64,000 nucleotides of DNA from Colletotrichum lupini (taxonomy: Eukaryota > Ascomycota > Sordariomycetes > Glomerellales > Glomerellaceae), in contig NC_064679.1 in NCBI RefSeq assembly GCF_023278565.1, positions 1,178,001 through 1,242,000 on the forward strand. Direction: 5' to 3'. The stretch's first letter is position 1; every line of letters starts with the position of its first letter. This document shows, piece by piece, positions 37,644 through 49,050 of the stretch. A program made the position numbers and the translations under genes. A model generated the notes under the pieces. The model ran no database searches and had not been told where the DNA came from. It saw only the letters and a program-made list of their open reading frames with translations.

Positions 37644-38767
37644 ATGCGCTCGCCTTTCCTCATCCCTATCCTCCTCGCTATCCCTTCCGCTCTGGCATCA
37701 CCTTCACCCTGTACCGCCGCAACGATCCAATGTCCACTCATCTTCGACGGCCGCGTCCCCGCCAAAGCGACACCTCAAGACTTTGACACGGCCCTCGGCG
37801 GTGGGTGGAATCCGTATAATCCAGACTACGTGAAGGGCGCGAACTTGTCCTGGTCGGATATCATCCTCCTGCCGGGCCCGGCTCCGGCCTCCACTCGGCC
37901 CGGGTCACGGTCCTCCCGCTTCGATGTCGCGGAGAGGAAGCGTCCTCTCGAGGTCACGATCTCCGATGCGAGTGTCTCCATGAACCAGCGAGGCTTCCGG
38001 CGCGCGGGGTTGTTGTTTGCGGAGGATACGAATGAGGGGAGTCCTGCGGGGGAGGGGGTGAAGACGTTGCATTTCAGTGCGAGGTCGGATTTGGAGAGGC
38101 CGTTGAATCTGACGCACGAGTATCTTGTGAGTCTTCTTCTTTCGGTGCCTCCATTGACGGAGGATGTCAAGGCCAAGTCGCGAATGCATACTTTGGTGGC
38201 ATTCGATCTGATAATCTTTTGGTAAATGCAGAATGTCTGGCACGAGACGGCGGCGTACGATGCGAATCAGTTCAATTTCCAGACCGGCACCATCATCGGC
38301 CAGCCGGAGGTACCAAAAGACACGTACAAGCTGTTGGATCGGGATAATGAGCTGCTCTGGTCGACGCCGATGGCGATGGACGGGTCGTGGCAGAACTTTG
38401 CGCTCACGTTGGACTTTTTGGACAAGTGAGCTAAGCCATTCTTACTCCTCCTGGCCCTCTGTTCATCCTCGAATGACTGATCAAACCACGTTTGGTGCTT
38501 TGCGAAAAAGAACCTCTGGCTGACGGTCTGCCTCTAAGTACAATCCAGATATGGTACTCTGCGGGCAACAACCCGCTCGCGAGGCAGGGCGGTGTCGTCC
38601 CGGTTGATCTCGCCGGCGACGGGCAGTACCAGATTGGCATCTTGAAGAAGCCCACGGGTACCGATGACGTGGTGAACTCGGGGTATCAATCCAGTAACCT
38701 GGACGAGGGTCTGATTTACGGTGGGATCTTTATTGAAGATAGCGCCAATGGTTGTGTGTCCATCTAA
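37644..38767 (+). CDS. Secreted glycoside hydrolase family 131 beta-glucanase
   Basis: Three exons: 37644-38126, 38232-38425 and 38539-38767, giving 301 aa. Donors are GTGAGT and GTGAGC; acceptors are TGCAG and CTAAG. The joins read LTHEYL-NVWHETAAYD and LDFLDN-TIQIWYSAG, both family-typical. A signal peptide covers about 1-18 (MRSPFLIPILLAIPSALA). Then CPLIFDGRVP, SWSDIILLP, RRAGLLF, KTLHFSARSD, LNLTHEYL, WQNFALTLDF, and GLIYGGIFIEDS.NGCVS at the end. This is a single GH131 catalytic module without a carbohydrate-binding domain. Characterised members cleave beta-1,3/1,6 and beta-1,4 glucans and are induced on plant material; the activity here is inferred. It is convergent with the SurE-like gene. 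Confidence 0.9.
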
Positions 38768-38991
38768 GAGTCTGCTCGTCTTTACTTCGTCACTTGGGTT
38801 ATTGTGAGCCCGTCTCTATACCTCCAAGTTCAAATCTGTTTCTCCAAGTCTGTTTGTCCGAATCTAGAACCGCCATCTGTATGTCGCATGTTCGTAAACG
38901 GACCTCTAAGGATGCCAGAACTCTAATTCTATCCTTTCTCACCGAGCAATTGGGGAGGGGGTGGGTGACCCCCCCCCTCGCCCAGAGAGGC

Positions 38992-39951
38992 TTATTCTTG
39001 CACATTCACGGCAGTAAAGCTCGCCTTCAACGGAGCGATGCTAATGACGCCATTAAGCGAAGCCCACAGGTCCTCACCCTCGGAACTCTCCTCAGCTTGT
39101 CGTTTGATATCACCAAGCTGCGGCGCCCACCGAAACCGATACGTACGCGACGACGACGCCGGCGCCGACATCGCCAACTTCTTCTCAGGGTCGGCGGCAG
39201 AGTCCTCGAGCACGGGAACGAACAAGCCCCCCGTGACCCATCTCCCCTCCGCGATCTTGGTCAACCTCGCCGGCGCCTCACCGACGTCGGCGACCATGGG
39301 CACATTGACGCTATACACCTCCACGTGCGGGTGCCACTCGCTCGCGAGCTCCTCCACGAGCTTCACGGCCCGCACGCACGCCGCGCGGACGGTCGTCGGC
39401 GGTTGCGGGTCTTTACTCCCGAAGCTGAGGGCCACGGCGCGGCGCCCGCACTGCGCGGCTTCCAGGGCGCCGCCGACGGTGCCGCTGCCGAGCGCGTAGA
39501 CGGTGCTCGCGTTGCGGCCGTGGTTGGGGCCCGATACGACGAGGTCAAAGTCTTGCGGCGATAGGTCGGGCGTGTGGAAGAGGCCTAGTTGGGTGCAGCT
39601 TGCCGGGGGCCCGTTTACGATGAGCCAGCGGTGGGTGCGGTCTTCAGTCTCGCCGCAGCCGGGGACGCTGCAAGTTTTGTTGGCGTCATCTGAACGGAAC
39701 GACGCTGGACATCTGCTCTCTGCGGTCAGGGTCTTGCCGACGGCGTGGGCTTTTCCGATCCAGGAGAGCGGCTTGTCGGGTATGACCACGACGGTTGTGT
39801 GGCCCGCCTCGTTCAGGGCGGTGATGAGGGGTGCCAGGTAGGGCGAGACGGGGGACGGGGGACCGTCGTCGTTGACTACCTACGGACACGGAAGAGGGAG
39901 AGGCGTACTCATCAGCTTATTCGATGTTCCACCCCGTACGTTTGTAACCAT
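38992..39951 (-). CDS. SurE-like phosphatase / 5'-nucleotidase
   Basis: Probably two exons: 39951-39940 (MVTN) and 39879-38992, about 300 aa. The large exon reads VVNDDGPPSPVSPYLAPLI..L..AGHTTVVVIPD..LSWIGKAH, DFDLVVSGPNHGRNAS and SGTVGGALEA, the SurE metal site (NDDG with its Asp pair, SGPN.G.N). The start is uncertain: the large frame has no ATG before the NDDG motif. I chose a tiny first exon because its GTACGG donor, GCTGAT branch site and GTAG acceptor give an in-frame 60-nt intron. The family hydrolyses nucleoside monophosphates or acts as acid phosphatase and needs a divalent metal. No signal peptide is seen. The C-terminal portion resembles the fungal SurE group. It converges with the GH131 gene, 224 bases apart. 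Confidence 0.82.
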
Positions 39952-41827
39952 GTCAGCCGGGTATAACCCACGCATTGTGCGTGTGTGAGTAACCCAGCCA
40001 GGGGGGGGAGGGGGAGAGATAGTAGGCCATTTTATTTACCAAGAGCCGCATTGTCGCACGTCGGCGATGTCCTAAGGACAGTGAGGTCCAAAGAAAACAA
40101 AGAGATAGGAAGAGATATGCCGAGGTCGGGCAGCAATATATTGGCAAATCTGGCGCCGACGCGTTCGGTCTTTCTGATGCCTCTCTTCTCTGGTGGGTTT
40201 TGATGGGGTAGTGCCGTAGTCGTAGTGGTAGTACGCCGTAGATCCAAAGCAGGCTGCCGCCGAGCCGCAGCAGTGACGGACAGAAGAATGCAGAAACAGG
40301 GATCAGGAGAAAAGAAGGCAACCGAGGGCCAAGATCAGGCTGCCCGGCTGTGGTTCCGCGGATGAGGCAGACGGAAGGAAAAGATGGTGTAAAGGAGAGT
40401 TTCCGGGACAGACTGTAGCTGGGCGAAGTATGACGCGCGCGCTTCGGTCACTCAAAAGAGGGAAACATGAGAAAAGGGCTGGCTGGTTTGGCTGGACTAT
40501 AAGAGACAACACCAAAACCGGGGGGTACAAGAAAAGCTCCGATGTGAGGTATGACTCTTACCGTGGTCCATGGGAGAACCCACAGGGCTGATATTCTGTG
40601 TTGACCTTGACCCTCTAGTCGGAGTAAAGAAGGGTCTGTTTTGTGTCGTGTCCTGTCATGTGGCACGGTATTGACTTTGTCCGATGATTCTGAGAAGAAC
40701 TGAAAATTGATGTTCCCCTCCTCATCCATCCCGGCCCAGTTCTTGTCTTTCGGTTGACCCCGCCGACCACGGAGTACGGCAACGCCGCATCGGATGGATC
40801 TACGAAGGGGACCAAGGTCGAGTGCACGAGAAGGGAAAGTCGAGGTAGATGAGGGTGGGATAATGCCTCCAATGTTCGGATCAAGGCCACAGTCCACACA
40901 CACACACACACACACATACACACACGCCATGAATGCCATAAATGCGACTCAGAAGCAGCCAAAGAATTTGGCACGCTTGTGGGCTTGTGGGAAATACTTG
41001 AACTTTGGGACGAGGCGTCCCGAGTCGGTGGTGCGCCTTGCGGTTTGCCCAACGTGAGCTTCTGCAGGCTCTCTCTCTCTTCTCTTGGTCCACCACACAC
41101 TCGCCCTGTCTCTATGGAGTATGGACTACGAGATGGTGTAGTGGAGAGGAAGTACTTAGCTTGCACCCTGCTCATGTACCCTCCTCATGTACCCTCCTCA
41201 TGGACATCACAACCTTGCCATGTATGGAGGGAAACCAAACATTGGGACGAGGAAAGAAAGTGTCTAAATCATTGGACGAAAGGCGTGCGAGAGAACCAAG
41301 AACCGGTGTAAGCCGCCATCTGCCGCCCTATATCGGAGCCCTGGGACTCCCTTCCCCGGCGCCAACTTCTGCTGTAACACACCGAAAGGCGTGCACGTTT
41401 CCCCTTGCCTAGGGGTCTGGTTGGCCCATTTAGTCCCCTGGGCTACACTAAGGAAAGCACCGCGCAGATGCCACAGCAGAGACACACAGTGACGGAAGCT
41501 TTCCTCTCGTCCGCTTGTTCCCACACGCGCACACACACACTTACACACACACACACCCTTCGTCAACCACATGCCAACAAGACAGACAGACGGACAGACA
41601 GACGCCTCCAATCAATCTGATCAAGGTCCAGCCAAGCAACAGCAGAGCCTCGTCTTGCCAACCCAGGCAAACAATACCTTATGAAGGGCCTCCCATCCCC
41701 TCCCCAGCCTGTTTGGGGCACTCACTTCCTCTTCTTGCCACACTTCTGGGCAAACTCACTCCAACACAGCCTTCTTGGGATAAAGTAGGCATTCATCATC
41801 AAAGTCATCTTGACATTTCACACTGGT
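39952..41827. other. Divergent intergenic region, SurE-like to zinc-cluster gene
   Basis: No supported gene in about 1.9 kb. Features are two CA microsatellites (40895-40925 and about 41528-41557), an ACGGAGTA motif (40769-40776) and a tandem CTCATGTACCCTC duplication near 41170-41202. Confidence 0.5.
40895..40925 (+). repeat. (CA)n microsatellite
   Basis: An almost uninterrupted CA run of about 31 bases with one TA interruption, in intergenic DNA. Confidence 0.9.
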
Positions 41828-44683
41828 ATGGCACACTGGGATAACATCAGGAACAATACCCCATTCACATGGGCCGGGCAATCGGCCGACGACCCCTTCA
41901 GCCAACAACAATGGCCAGCAGCAGCAGCAGGCCATGATGGCTCTTCTGCTCAGCCCATCGGTCCCGCCGGCCTCCTCAGCACCGACGCTCCTAGAAACGA
42001 TGAGTCCTTGATCAAGTGAGTTGAAGCCTTGTTGTCTCCTTTGCCCGAGACACCGTCATAGTCGTCGTCTAACATAGCTCAGGGACTTTTACGACGAGCT
42101 TCCAGATTATCTTCATCAAGCCGGCGTCGCCGCTCTATCGTCCACTTGGCCGCCTACCCACGCGGCAGTGGCAGACCAGAACGATCTCCCTTTCGACCTC
42201 GCCATTGACAATGGCATCGAGCTCGACGCCGCTAAACCTGTGTCGTCGGAGCTGGCCCGAACAAGCAGCCAGGCGAGCTCGTCTGGCGTCGATGAGGAGG
42301 AATCCGTCGTCTTCAGCCATGCTGGCGACTTTAGTCACGGTGTAGGCTTCGATGACAGCTTTGGACAAGGCTTGTTTGGCAGCATCAACAGCCCGAGCAC
42401 CACCTTCTCCGACGCCATCCTGTCTGCGAACCACTCCCTTGAGAGTAGTCCCATCGTGAATACTAGATGCCCGTATCTCAGCATGCAGGCAGAGAGTCCC
42501 GTTTCTGGCGCTTCGTCGGCGACGGCGGCCAACACCCCGCAATCATCAGTACTCGGCGTCGATGATGCCTTTTCCGACATTGGCTTTGCTCCCGCAGATA
42601 CGCCAAGAAGCGTCCCGGGCCCGCATGTCAGCGCCCTGTCGACGGGCTTGGCGAATCAGACTTCGTTCTCAGCCAGCTTGAGTCTGAGTCCTACTTCGCC
42701 CTTCTATGATCGTTGGGATTCTGATGTCGGGGAGGGGAGGGTTGACGACTTTGATCGTCTGATGTGGGACACTCCGTCGCTTTCCGAAGGCTTCATCCCG
42801 TATAACGCGAACCAGTTGGGCCCGTCGTTGGTTATTGTTCCACCCGATATGCCCGACATTCACATGGGCGACTATGGCGATAGTGCGACTCCCGACGCGC
42901 CTTCACCCTCGCAGACGCATCCCATCGACTACTACCTTAATGAGATGTATGCACCTCCTAGACTAACACAACCTCGGAGCGTCCCAAATACATCGGCAGC
43001 ACAGAACCCTGCCGTAACCGCGGCGAGTGGCCTTCTGGTCCCGGGTAGGAGACTTAGGAGACGATCAGACCCGGTCCGTATGGATGCAGTCGTCAGAGGA
43101 CAGGTCCCCAGACTTCAATCGGCAATGAGCAGCACCACTCCTGCATCGCAACGCAGAAGCCCCGTTCAGCGTACCACGGCTCAGTTCCTGTCTGTATCTG
43201 GCGCTTCTCACTTCCAGAGATTGCGCCCATCCGAGCCACCGAGGAGGTCAGGAGTGACGGAGCCCATGCCCATCGTGGCCCGCCCAAGAAGGTTGAGCAA
43301 CAGCAGCAGTAGCAGATCCTCTGATACACAAAGCCTCGTGGGCCGGCCCGGTCGGTCAGGCCCGGCTCGCGGGCGCCGCCACGGCCCGATGGACCCCGTC
43401 TCTCGTGGACAGGCCAAGGAGACGCGGAACAAGAAGATGGTGTGCATTCGCTGCAAGCACTCCAAGCAAAAGGTAAGCACTTGTAACCAAGGCAGTCCGT
43501 GGTACTTTTCACTAACCTGTACCCAGTGCAATCGAAGTGATGATTCCTCTCAGGGCTCTTGTACCGGATGTGACAAACACGGCGGCTCTCAAAGGTGGCC
43601 CGGGCCCTGCGTCAGAGCCCATTTTGAGGACCTCATTCAAGCGGGAACGTGTAATTACATCTGTAAGTCAATCCTTGGAGCACCGATATCTTCCACATGG
43701 AGACTAACTACCATGCAGCCCAACACGCCATCTATCATCCGACCCGTGACAACAAGACCCGCATCCGCAGAGAGCTCCCCAGGCAAATTCAAATCGACAA
43801 TCTCATCCACAGGGTAAACCGCGCGCGAAGCCATTTCGATATCCGCGTCCACCAAGACGGCCGCCCCATCTATGTCCTAGACCTCGACGCGTGCCACGAG
43901 TACCTCCACGGTCTCCGACAGCAGATGGACGGCAGCGAGTGCAGCTTCCAGGCCTTCATCGACCGAGAAATCCTGCGCGTCGATCCCAAGACAGACGACT
44001 GGGAGCGCTGCATGACTCAGCTGACGACGTCGCGAGACGATCCACTCGCCTTACTCTGCCTCGTCAACAATATGCCCAGCCGCGCGGGCTTCTCCTACGT
44101 CTCCAAAAGGCAGTTCACGCCTATGGGCACACCCGTGGAGCAAGCCCTGAACCCTGAGAATCCGCTCGAGGCCGAGAACCTCGTCCTCGCCGCGCAGCTT
44201 TCGAAGCTCATGTGTCGCAAGCTCGAGGTCAAGGCCTACGGGAACCTTCAGCGCCTCCTGCACGAGTCGGGGAACATGGACGACGATAAGGTTCTCCCGT
44301 TCTTACAGAGGCTCGGCCGGATTCTCCTGACGCTGCGCTGGCGGTTGTCGTGGTGGGCTGTGGTACCAGGTGACGCCGCCGCCGTGTACGACCAGGCGGA
44401 CGATGATGCGAGGAAGCAGGCTGTTCACACAAGAGTACAGTCTCTGTGCCGGATTCTCTACTTTTACTACTGCTGCGTACGCAGGAGGTTGCCGGTGTGG
44501 ACAAACGTCGATGCGCTGAGGGGCATTCACTCACGGTACCCGGACACCGAGGCCGAGATTTGGGATGATTTTCCGGGGAACGAGAGCCTGGAAGGGTTTG
44601 ATGCGTGGATGGAGCGAGGCACGGGGCTTATTCGCGACGCTGGGGTGTTGAGTCGATTGCGCGCCATGGGGTTGATTGCGTGA
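41828..44683 (+). CDS. Fungal zinc-cluster-type transcription regulator
   Basis: Four exons: 41828-42015, 42083-43472, 43527-43662 and 43719-44683, giving 892 aa. All joins keep frame (SLIK-DFYDEL; KHSKQK-CNRSDD; NYI-SQHAIYH). A long, Ser/Pro-rich, acidic N-terminal half precedes KKMVCIRCKHSKQKC...C..C...C (Cys 517, 520, 527, 538, 541, 554), with basic residues in the first loop as in Zn(II)2Cys6 DNA-binding domains. Spacing is CX2CX6CX10CX2CX12C, wider than in Gal4. The C-terminal half (about 570-892) is helical with conserved Trp and Leu-rich stretches and ends RLRAMGLIA. It probably acts in the nucleus. No coregulated cluster is visible; the closest neighbours are the SurE-like gene (divergent) and a decayed region. 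Confidence 0.85.
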
Positions 44684-45231
44684 GAGAGAGAGGGAGAGAG
44701 AGCGTGTGTGCGGTATGCATTTCTTCCTTGTTCTTTTGAGACCAGTGTTCGTTCTCTGTTCTACGTTGTCTTGATTACGATCTTTTCAGCGATGTAGGCG
44801 TTTGGAGGTTATCTGCTACAAATTCGGGAAATGGGGAAACAGCACACTCGTTGGAAGATGTTACTTGAAATCCAGTTTGGCGCTCTGTTTTATGACTATA
44901 TGAGACACCATAGAGGAAACGGGCGTAAGTGGGAGGTATAGCAAGCGTCTGTCTTTTCTAGACAAATCAAACGATCGCCTTTTTTTTCCGATGCCATGTC
45001 TTGGAAATGTTCTTGTGAACAGAGCAGTATGCCACCCTGATTGTGACATGATGCAGAACCGGACCGAGCGAAGCACCACTCATTCAAGGTGCTGCTGCTG
45101 GCCTGCTCAATTCTGCGAAATGTCTCGATAATAGTGGTGTAATCGTATTTCGCCTTCCAGATCTGGACATTTGAACTGCCTACCTTGGCTTTCAATCTCC
45201 TTGAGTGTGATTTACTACATATCTTTCAGTT
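44684..45231. other. 3' flank of the regulator gene
   Basis: Begins with a GA-rich run just after the stop codon. No gene is supported. Confidence 0.5.
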
Positions 45232-45414
45232 TCACAGCTCTTCCCGCGTATGATGCTCTAATTCAATGACGCTACTATTACTGCTGATACAGGATGGACA
45301 AAAGGGCTCCCCGAGAGCAAAGGAACCCAGACTGTCCGGGTTTCCGTCTTCATAGAGGATGCACTGATCACATTCGTACTTGCCATTCACCACCACACTA
45401 CCCTTGACATTCAA
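45232..45414 (-). CDS. Small Cys-rich reading frame, possible last exon of an unknown gene
   Basis: A frame reading ...VVVNGKYECDQCILYEDGNP..., FALGEPFCPSCISS, to a TGA. Two CXXC pairs, 26 residues apart, would suit a small zinc ribbon. There is no ATG; the frame stays open upstream to about 45465, where a CTAAC plus TAG combination could be an intron acceptor. Not recognised. It could be chance or a remnant. Confidence 0.25.
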   Translation of the reverse strand: MNVKGSVVVNGKYECDQCILYEDGNPDSLGSFALGEPFCPSCISSNSSVIELEHHTREEL

Positions 45415-47777
45415 AAAGGTAGAGGACTGCTGGTCATACGCAGACTTTCTCTCGCCCCTACCATGCGTACGTTAGGAAAACAGATGGGAGCTCCTGGTAA
45501 GGTGGTCGTTGATGGGACCTTCTGCGTGATCTGGGCTGCCTAGAGCACCCCTTCTCAGTCAAATAACTGAGCATTTTGAGGTAGGTACTTTGGGAAATGT
45601 CCAGCCGAACTCGCATAAATATCAGGGAAGGGCCAAGGGAAATCACCTCATCCAACGCAGTTGAGAGGAGAGACCAATCCTTCCTTCTGTTAGAGTGTCA
45701 TGTTTTTTCCGGACCTACCTCAACTCACACGGCACTGCCTGCGGTTGAGATGTAGGTTTATACCCAAGATAGGCACGACCCGTTGGAAGGCTAAGCAAGT
45801 ACCACTTCCACGTCTCTGACATTTCGTCGGGACCTCTGAGGCAACATACCCGGGAGCTTCATCTTGTCAATGTCCAACATCAAGAAATGAAACTACTTCG
45901 GCCCAAATACACGAAATGTACGACGCGGTGTCCAAACTCGAAGCCTCTGTCTCTAAGGAAGTCAACCCTTCTCGAAATTCGTTCCTAGAGGAGAGAGAAA
46001 GTTGAGAATCCCGTCCCATCCCATCCGCAATGCTCCCCACCAGACCGCAACTGATCATCCACAGATGCCATCCCCAAAGTCGTTTAGCGTTTGGACTACC
46101 CCGGTCACAATCGAGCACCAAAGCTCCTTTAGCTTCGGCCTTGGGAGAGACAGGATGGGGACCCTGCGAAACCCTGTCCAGACGGTTTTCTCGATTCCCA
46201 GCCATCCATTTTTTGGTCTTTTACATGCTTTCACATGGGATACGTACCAACAACATGTGAGACCAAAAGCAATCAATTGGGATCATGTTGGAAATACGAA
46301 AGGAGTCACATACATCTCAAAAAAAGGCGACACACAGGACGACAAACCAGCGGTGAATGAACAAAATCAAAAATCAAAACAACAGACAATTGATACGTTG
46401 CAATCGAGACGTTGGGACTTTGCACCGTCAGGCTCTGAAAGACTCATACAACTGGAGACCGTCCACTTCTCTTCAGCATCCAGACAACTAGAGTCACCCT
46501 CATTCGCCGAACCAAAGAAACCAACAGGTCCAACACTTGCTTCCTGTGCTCCCCTCCTGGCCAGACCTGTCCTCTACTACGTATATCCATCGGAAGCGGA
46601 CACTCGCACGCAGGGCCACGCATTGAGTCGCAGAAGAGTCCAAAAATTTGGTTGCGAATTCCCACATTCCGCCGCTCCCCGTCCACTCACAACTTTTCAG
46701 CCCCCAGTCCGCACACTAAATCTTGCCATTTGCCGAACGAATTGCTTGCGTCGGAAATCGCTTGCATATCCAGTGAAGAAAAACAAAACGAACCCTGGTT
46801 CTTGCGCACGCGAGAGAGTTGCGAGAGCCTACGAATTCACCTGGCCTGGGCCCTTGAAAGACTTCTGACTGTTGACAAGCTGGCAACAACACTTGAAAGA
46901 TCCGCGATCAGGTTCAAGGTGTCGAGGAGATATCCACGTTTGGGCTGAAGTTGTCCAGCAAAACGAGCTCCATCCATAGTTCAAAACCTAGGGTGTACCC
47001 TCGTCGTTCTCGTCTATCTATCCCCATTCTTCGCCTCCTGGTCTCTCTAGACTCTCGTCTACCAAAAACACGAACCAGTGTCCCCTCCCCCCCTCCCCCT
47101 CCGACCTTCCCACCAGTTCGCGAGCTTCAACATCGCTCCCCTGGCGAGTCCATCCAATTCAATTAGACCCCATGTCATAAGGCTACGAATACAGCATAGC
47201 CAGCTCTATCCGTACGAACGCCTCATCAAGGCTCAAGACGAAACAAGACAAGACAACCCCCCAGGCATAGTAAAACTCGTCTCCGTGTGTAACGCGCCAC
47301 ATCCCATCCCGCAAACCGTACTCCCCGAACCAGACAGTGTCGCATTCTCCAGCCTCGCACAAGGGTTTTTTAATTCCCTCCCCGGACTGGTTTGGCGTCT
47401 GTGGGTTTCCACCGCACCGTCTCACCACCTCCACGTCTCGATAGCTCTCCGTCTCTCATTCTCACTCTCACTCTTCACTCCCACTCTCTCACTCCTTACA
47501 CAAACCTCTCCCCTCCTCCACCTCTCAACCTGAGCATCCACAAGAGCTCGCCTCTCTCACCACGACAATCACAGCTTGATCCCAGCTGTGTCCCTCCTCC
47601 CTCATCCACCCACCACCACGACCTCACATCCCGGACCTGGTCTCCGTACGGATAGTCTCAGCCACCCACACCCACCCAGCAAGAAGCTCTCCCACTCCAG
47701 AGAGCTCTCCCACACCACCTACAACACCTACACCGCAAGACAATCGCGAGACACGCAACATCACACGCAACATCACA
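45415..47777. other. Intergenic, no supported gene
   Basis: More than 2 kb. The longest open frame (46002-46868) starts without a typical context, has no motif and looks random in composition. The last 700 bases before 47778 are strongly pyrimidine-rich on the plus strand (CTC/CACC), typical of a fungal core promoter and leader. Confidence 0.5.
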
Positions 47778-48624
47778 ATGGGCTTCTTCGACTTGTCCAC
47801 GGGCAGCGTCATCTCCGGCCGCTCCTCCCACTCCCGCCGGCACTCCTCCCACCACTCCAAAAAGCACAGCACCAAGCACCGCTCCCGCTCCCGCTCCTCC
47901 TCTCGCTCCCGCAGCAAGCGACACAGCGCGCCCAGCATCGCCGCCTCCATCTTTGGCGGCGACGACTACAAGAAGAACAATGCGTCGCGCGGCTCCTTTT
48001 TCGGTATTCCCAATGCCTCGCGCTCGTCATTCTTCGGCTTCGGCGGTGGTACGTCTGTCCATTGAATCCTCGACCCAGCCTCCCCCCTCATCCAGCTATT
48101 CTACAATCCGGGAAACTCAATTGGCTTTCCCCAAGGCCCAATACCTCAGAACTAACACGATGTATCAAGGCCGCCCCTCGTACTACAAACGCTCCCCGCG
48201 AAACGGCTTCGTCCAAAAGACCCTCAAGCAGGTAAAACGCCTCTGGCGCGACCTAGTCTACTACGCCAAAAAGCACCCCTACAAGGTCGTCGCCCTCGTC
48301 ATCATGCCCCTCATCACGGGCGGCTTCCTCACCGCCCTCCTCGCCCGCTTCGGCCTCCGCCTCCCGCCAGGCATCGAGCGCATGATTGGCATCGGCGCCA
48401 AGGCCGCCTCGGGCGACTCCATGGGCCTCGTCGGCGAGGCGGTCCGCATGGCGAGCGGCGGGTTCGGCGGTGGTGCTGCCACCCGCGCGCATGTCGAGAG
48501 AGGGTACGATGGGGATTATTCGTGGGAGAGGAGGAGTGTTGAGCGGGATGGTGGTGGTGGTGGTGGTGGTGGCGGTGGTTGGGCTGATGGGCTTATGAAT
48601 GGTGTTGCCAAGATGTTTGTCTAA
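47778..48624 (+). CDS. Conserved fungal protein, basic Ser/Arg/His-rich with one membrane helix
   Basis: Two exons: 47778-48048 and 48170-48624, giving 241 aa. The donor is GTACGT and the acceptor TCAAG, with an ACTAAC branch site; the join reads FGFGG-GRPSYYKRS. Residues 1-60 are an SR/SH/SK-rich low-complexity segment. The second exon starts with a basic, amphipathic stretch (VKRLWRDLVYYAKKHPYK), then a single hydrophobic helix (VVALVIMPLITGGFLTALLARF, about 129-150), a Gly/Ala region and a run of Gly at 48550-48580. No family is recognised. The layout suggests a tail facing the cytosol and one membrane pass. It converges with the gene at 49051. Confidence 0.75.
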
Positions 48625-49050
48625 ACCCCGACTCGCAAGGCACCGGGAGCAAAAAGAACAAACGGGCAAGAATTATGATTGGCATGGGTGGACATTTTTG
48701 TTCAGCATTCTTATGACTGAAGAGCGTTTTCTTTCCTGGTTTACGGGCTTTTTTTTTGACTATTTATTCTGGTTCGTCCCATGCATTTTCCTGGGAACCG
48801 GCCTTTGGAAAAATTGCATGTCACGTTACGACCGTGCATGGCGCATTTACATATATACCTCTAGATATATCAAGATACGATTTATGACCTTTAAACAAAC
48901 TTGTCAAGGGGAGTACGCATGGAGACTAGAAGCACAGAGATGCAGGCAATGGGAGAGCAAGGAATTCATTAAGAAACACGGAGTATCGTTTCTATTATCG
49001 GTACTAGACACGGCAGACAACTTTTGACCCAGCCCTTGACAGCGAAAAGA
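48625..49050. other. Shared 3' region of two convergent genes
   Basis: AT-richer DNA with a T8 run and an ACGGAGTA motif at 48978-48985. No gene is seen. Confidence 0.55.

Noticed and set aside
38752..39564. 270-codon plus-strand frame
   Set aside because: Runs antisense to the SurE-like gene; Arg/His-rich shadow composition.
40895..41557. Possible CRISPR-like or structured repeat array
   Set aside because: Only simple CA microsatellites; no spaced repeats, and the genome is eukaryotic.
37644..44683. Secondary-metabolite or catabolic cluster around the zinc-cluster regulator
   Set aside because: Only a glucanase and a SurE phosphatase lie nearby; no core biosynthetic enzyme or transporter.
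46002..46868. 288-codon plus-strand frame
   Set aside because: No motif, low coding-like bias and no splice or start context; probably chance.
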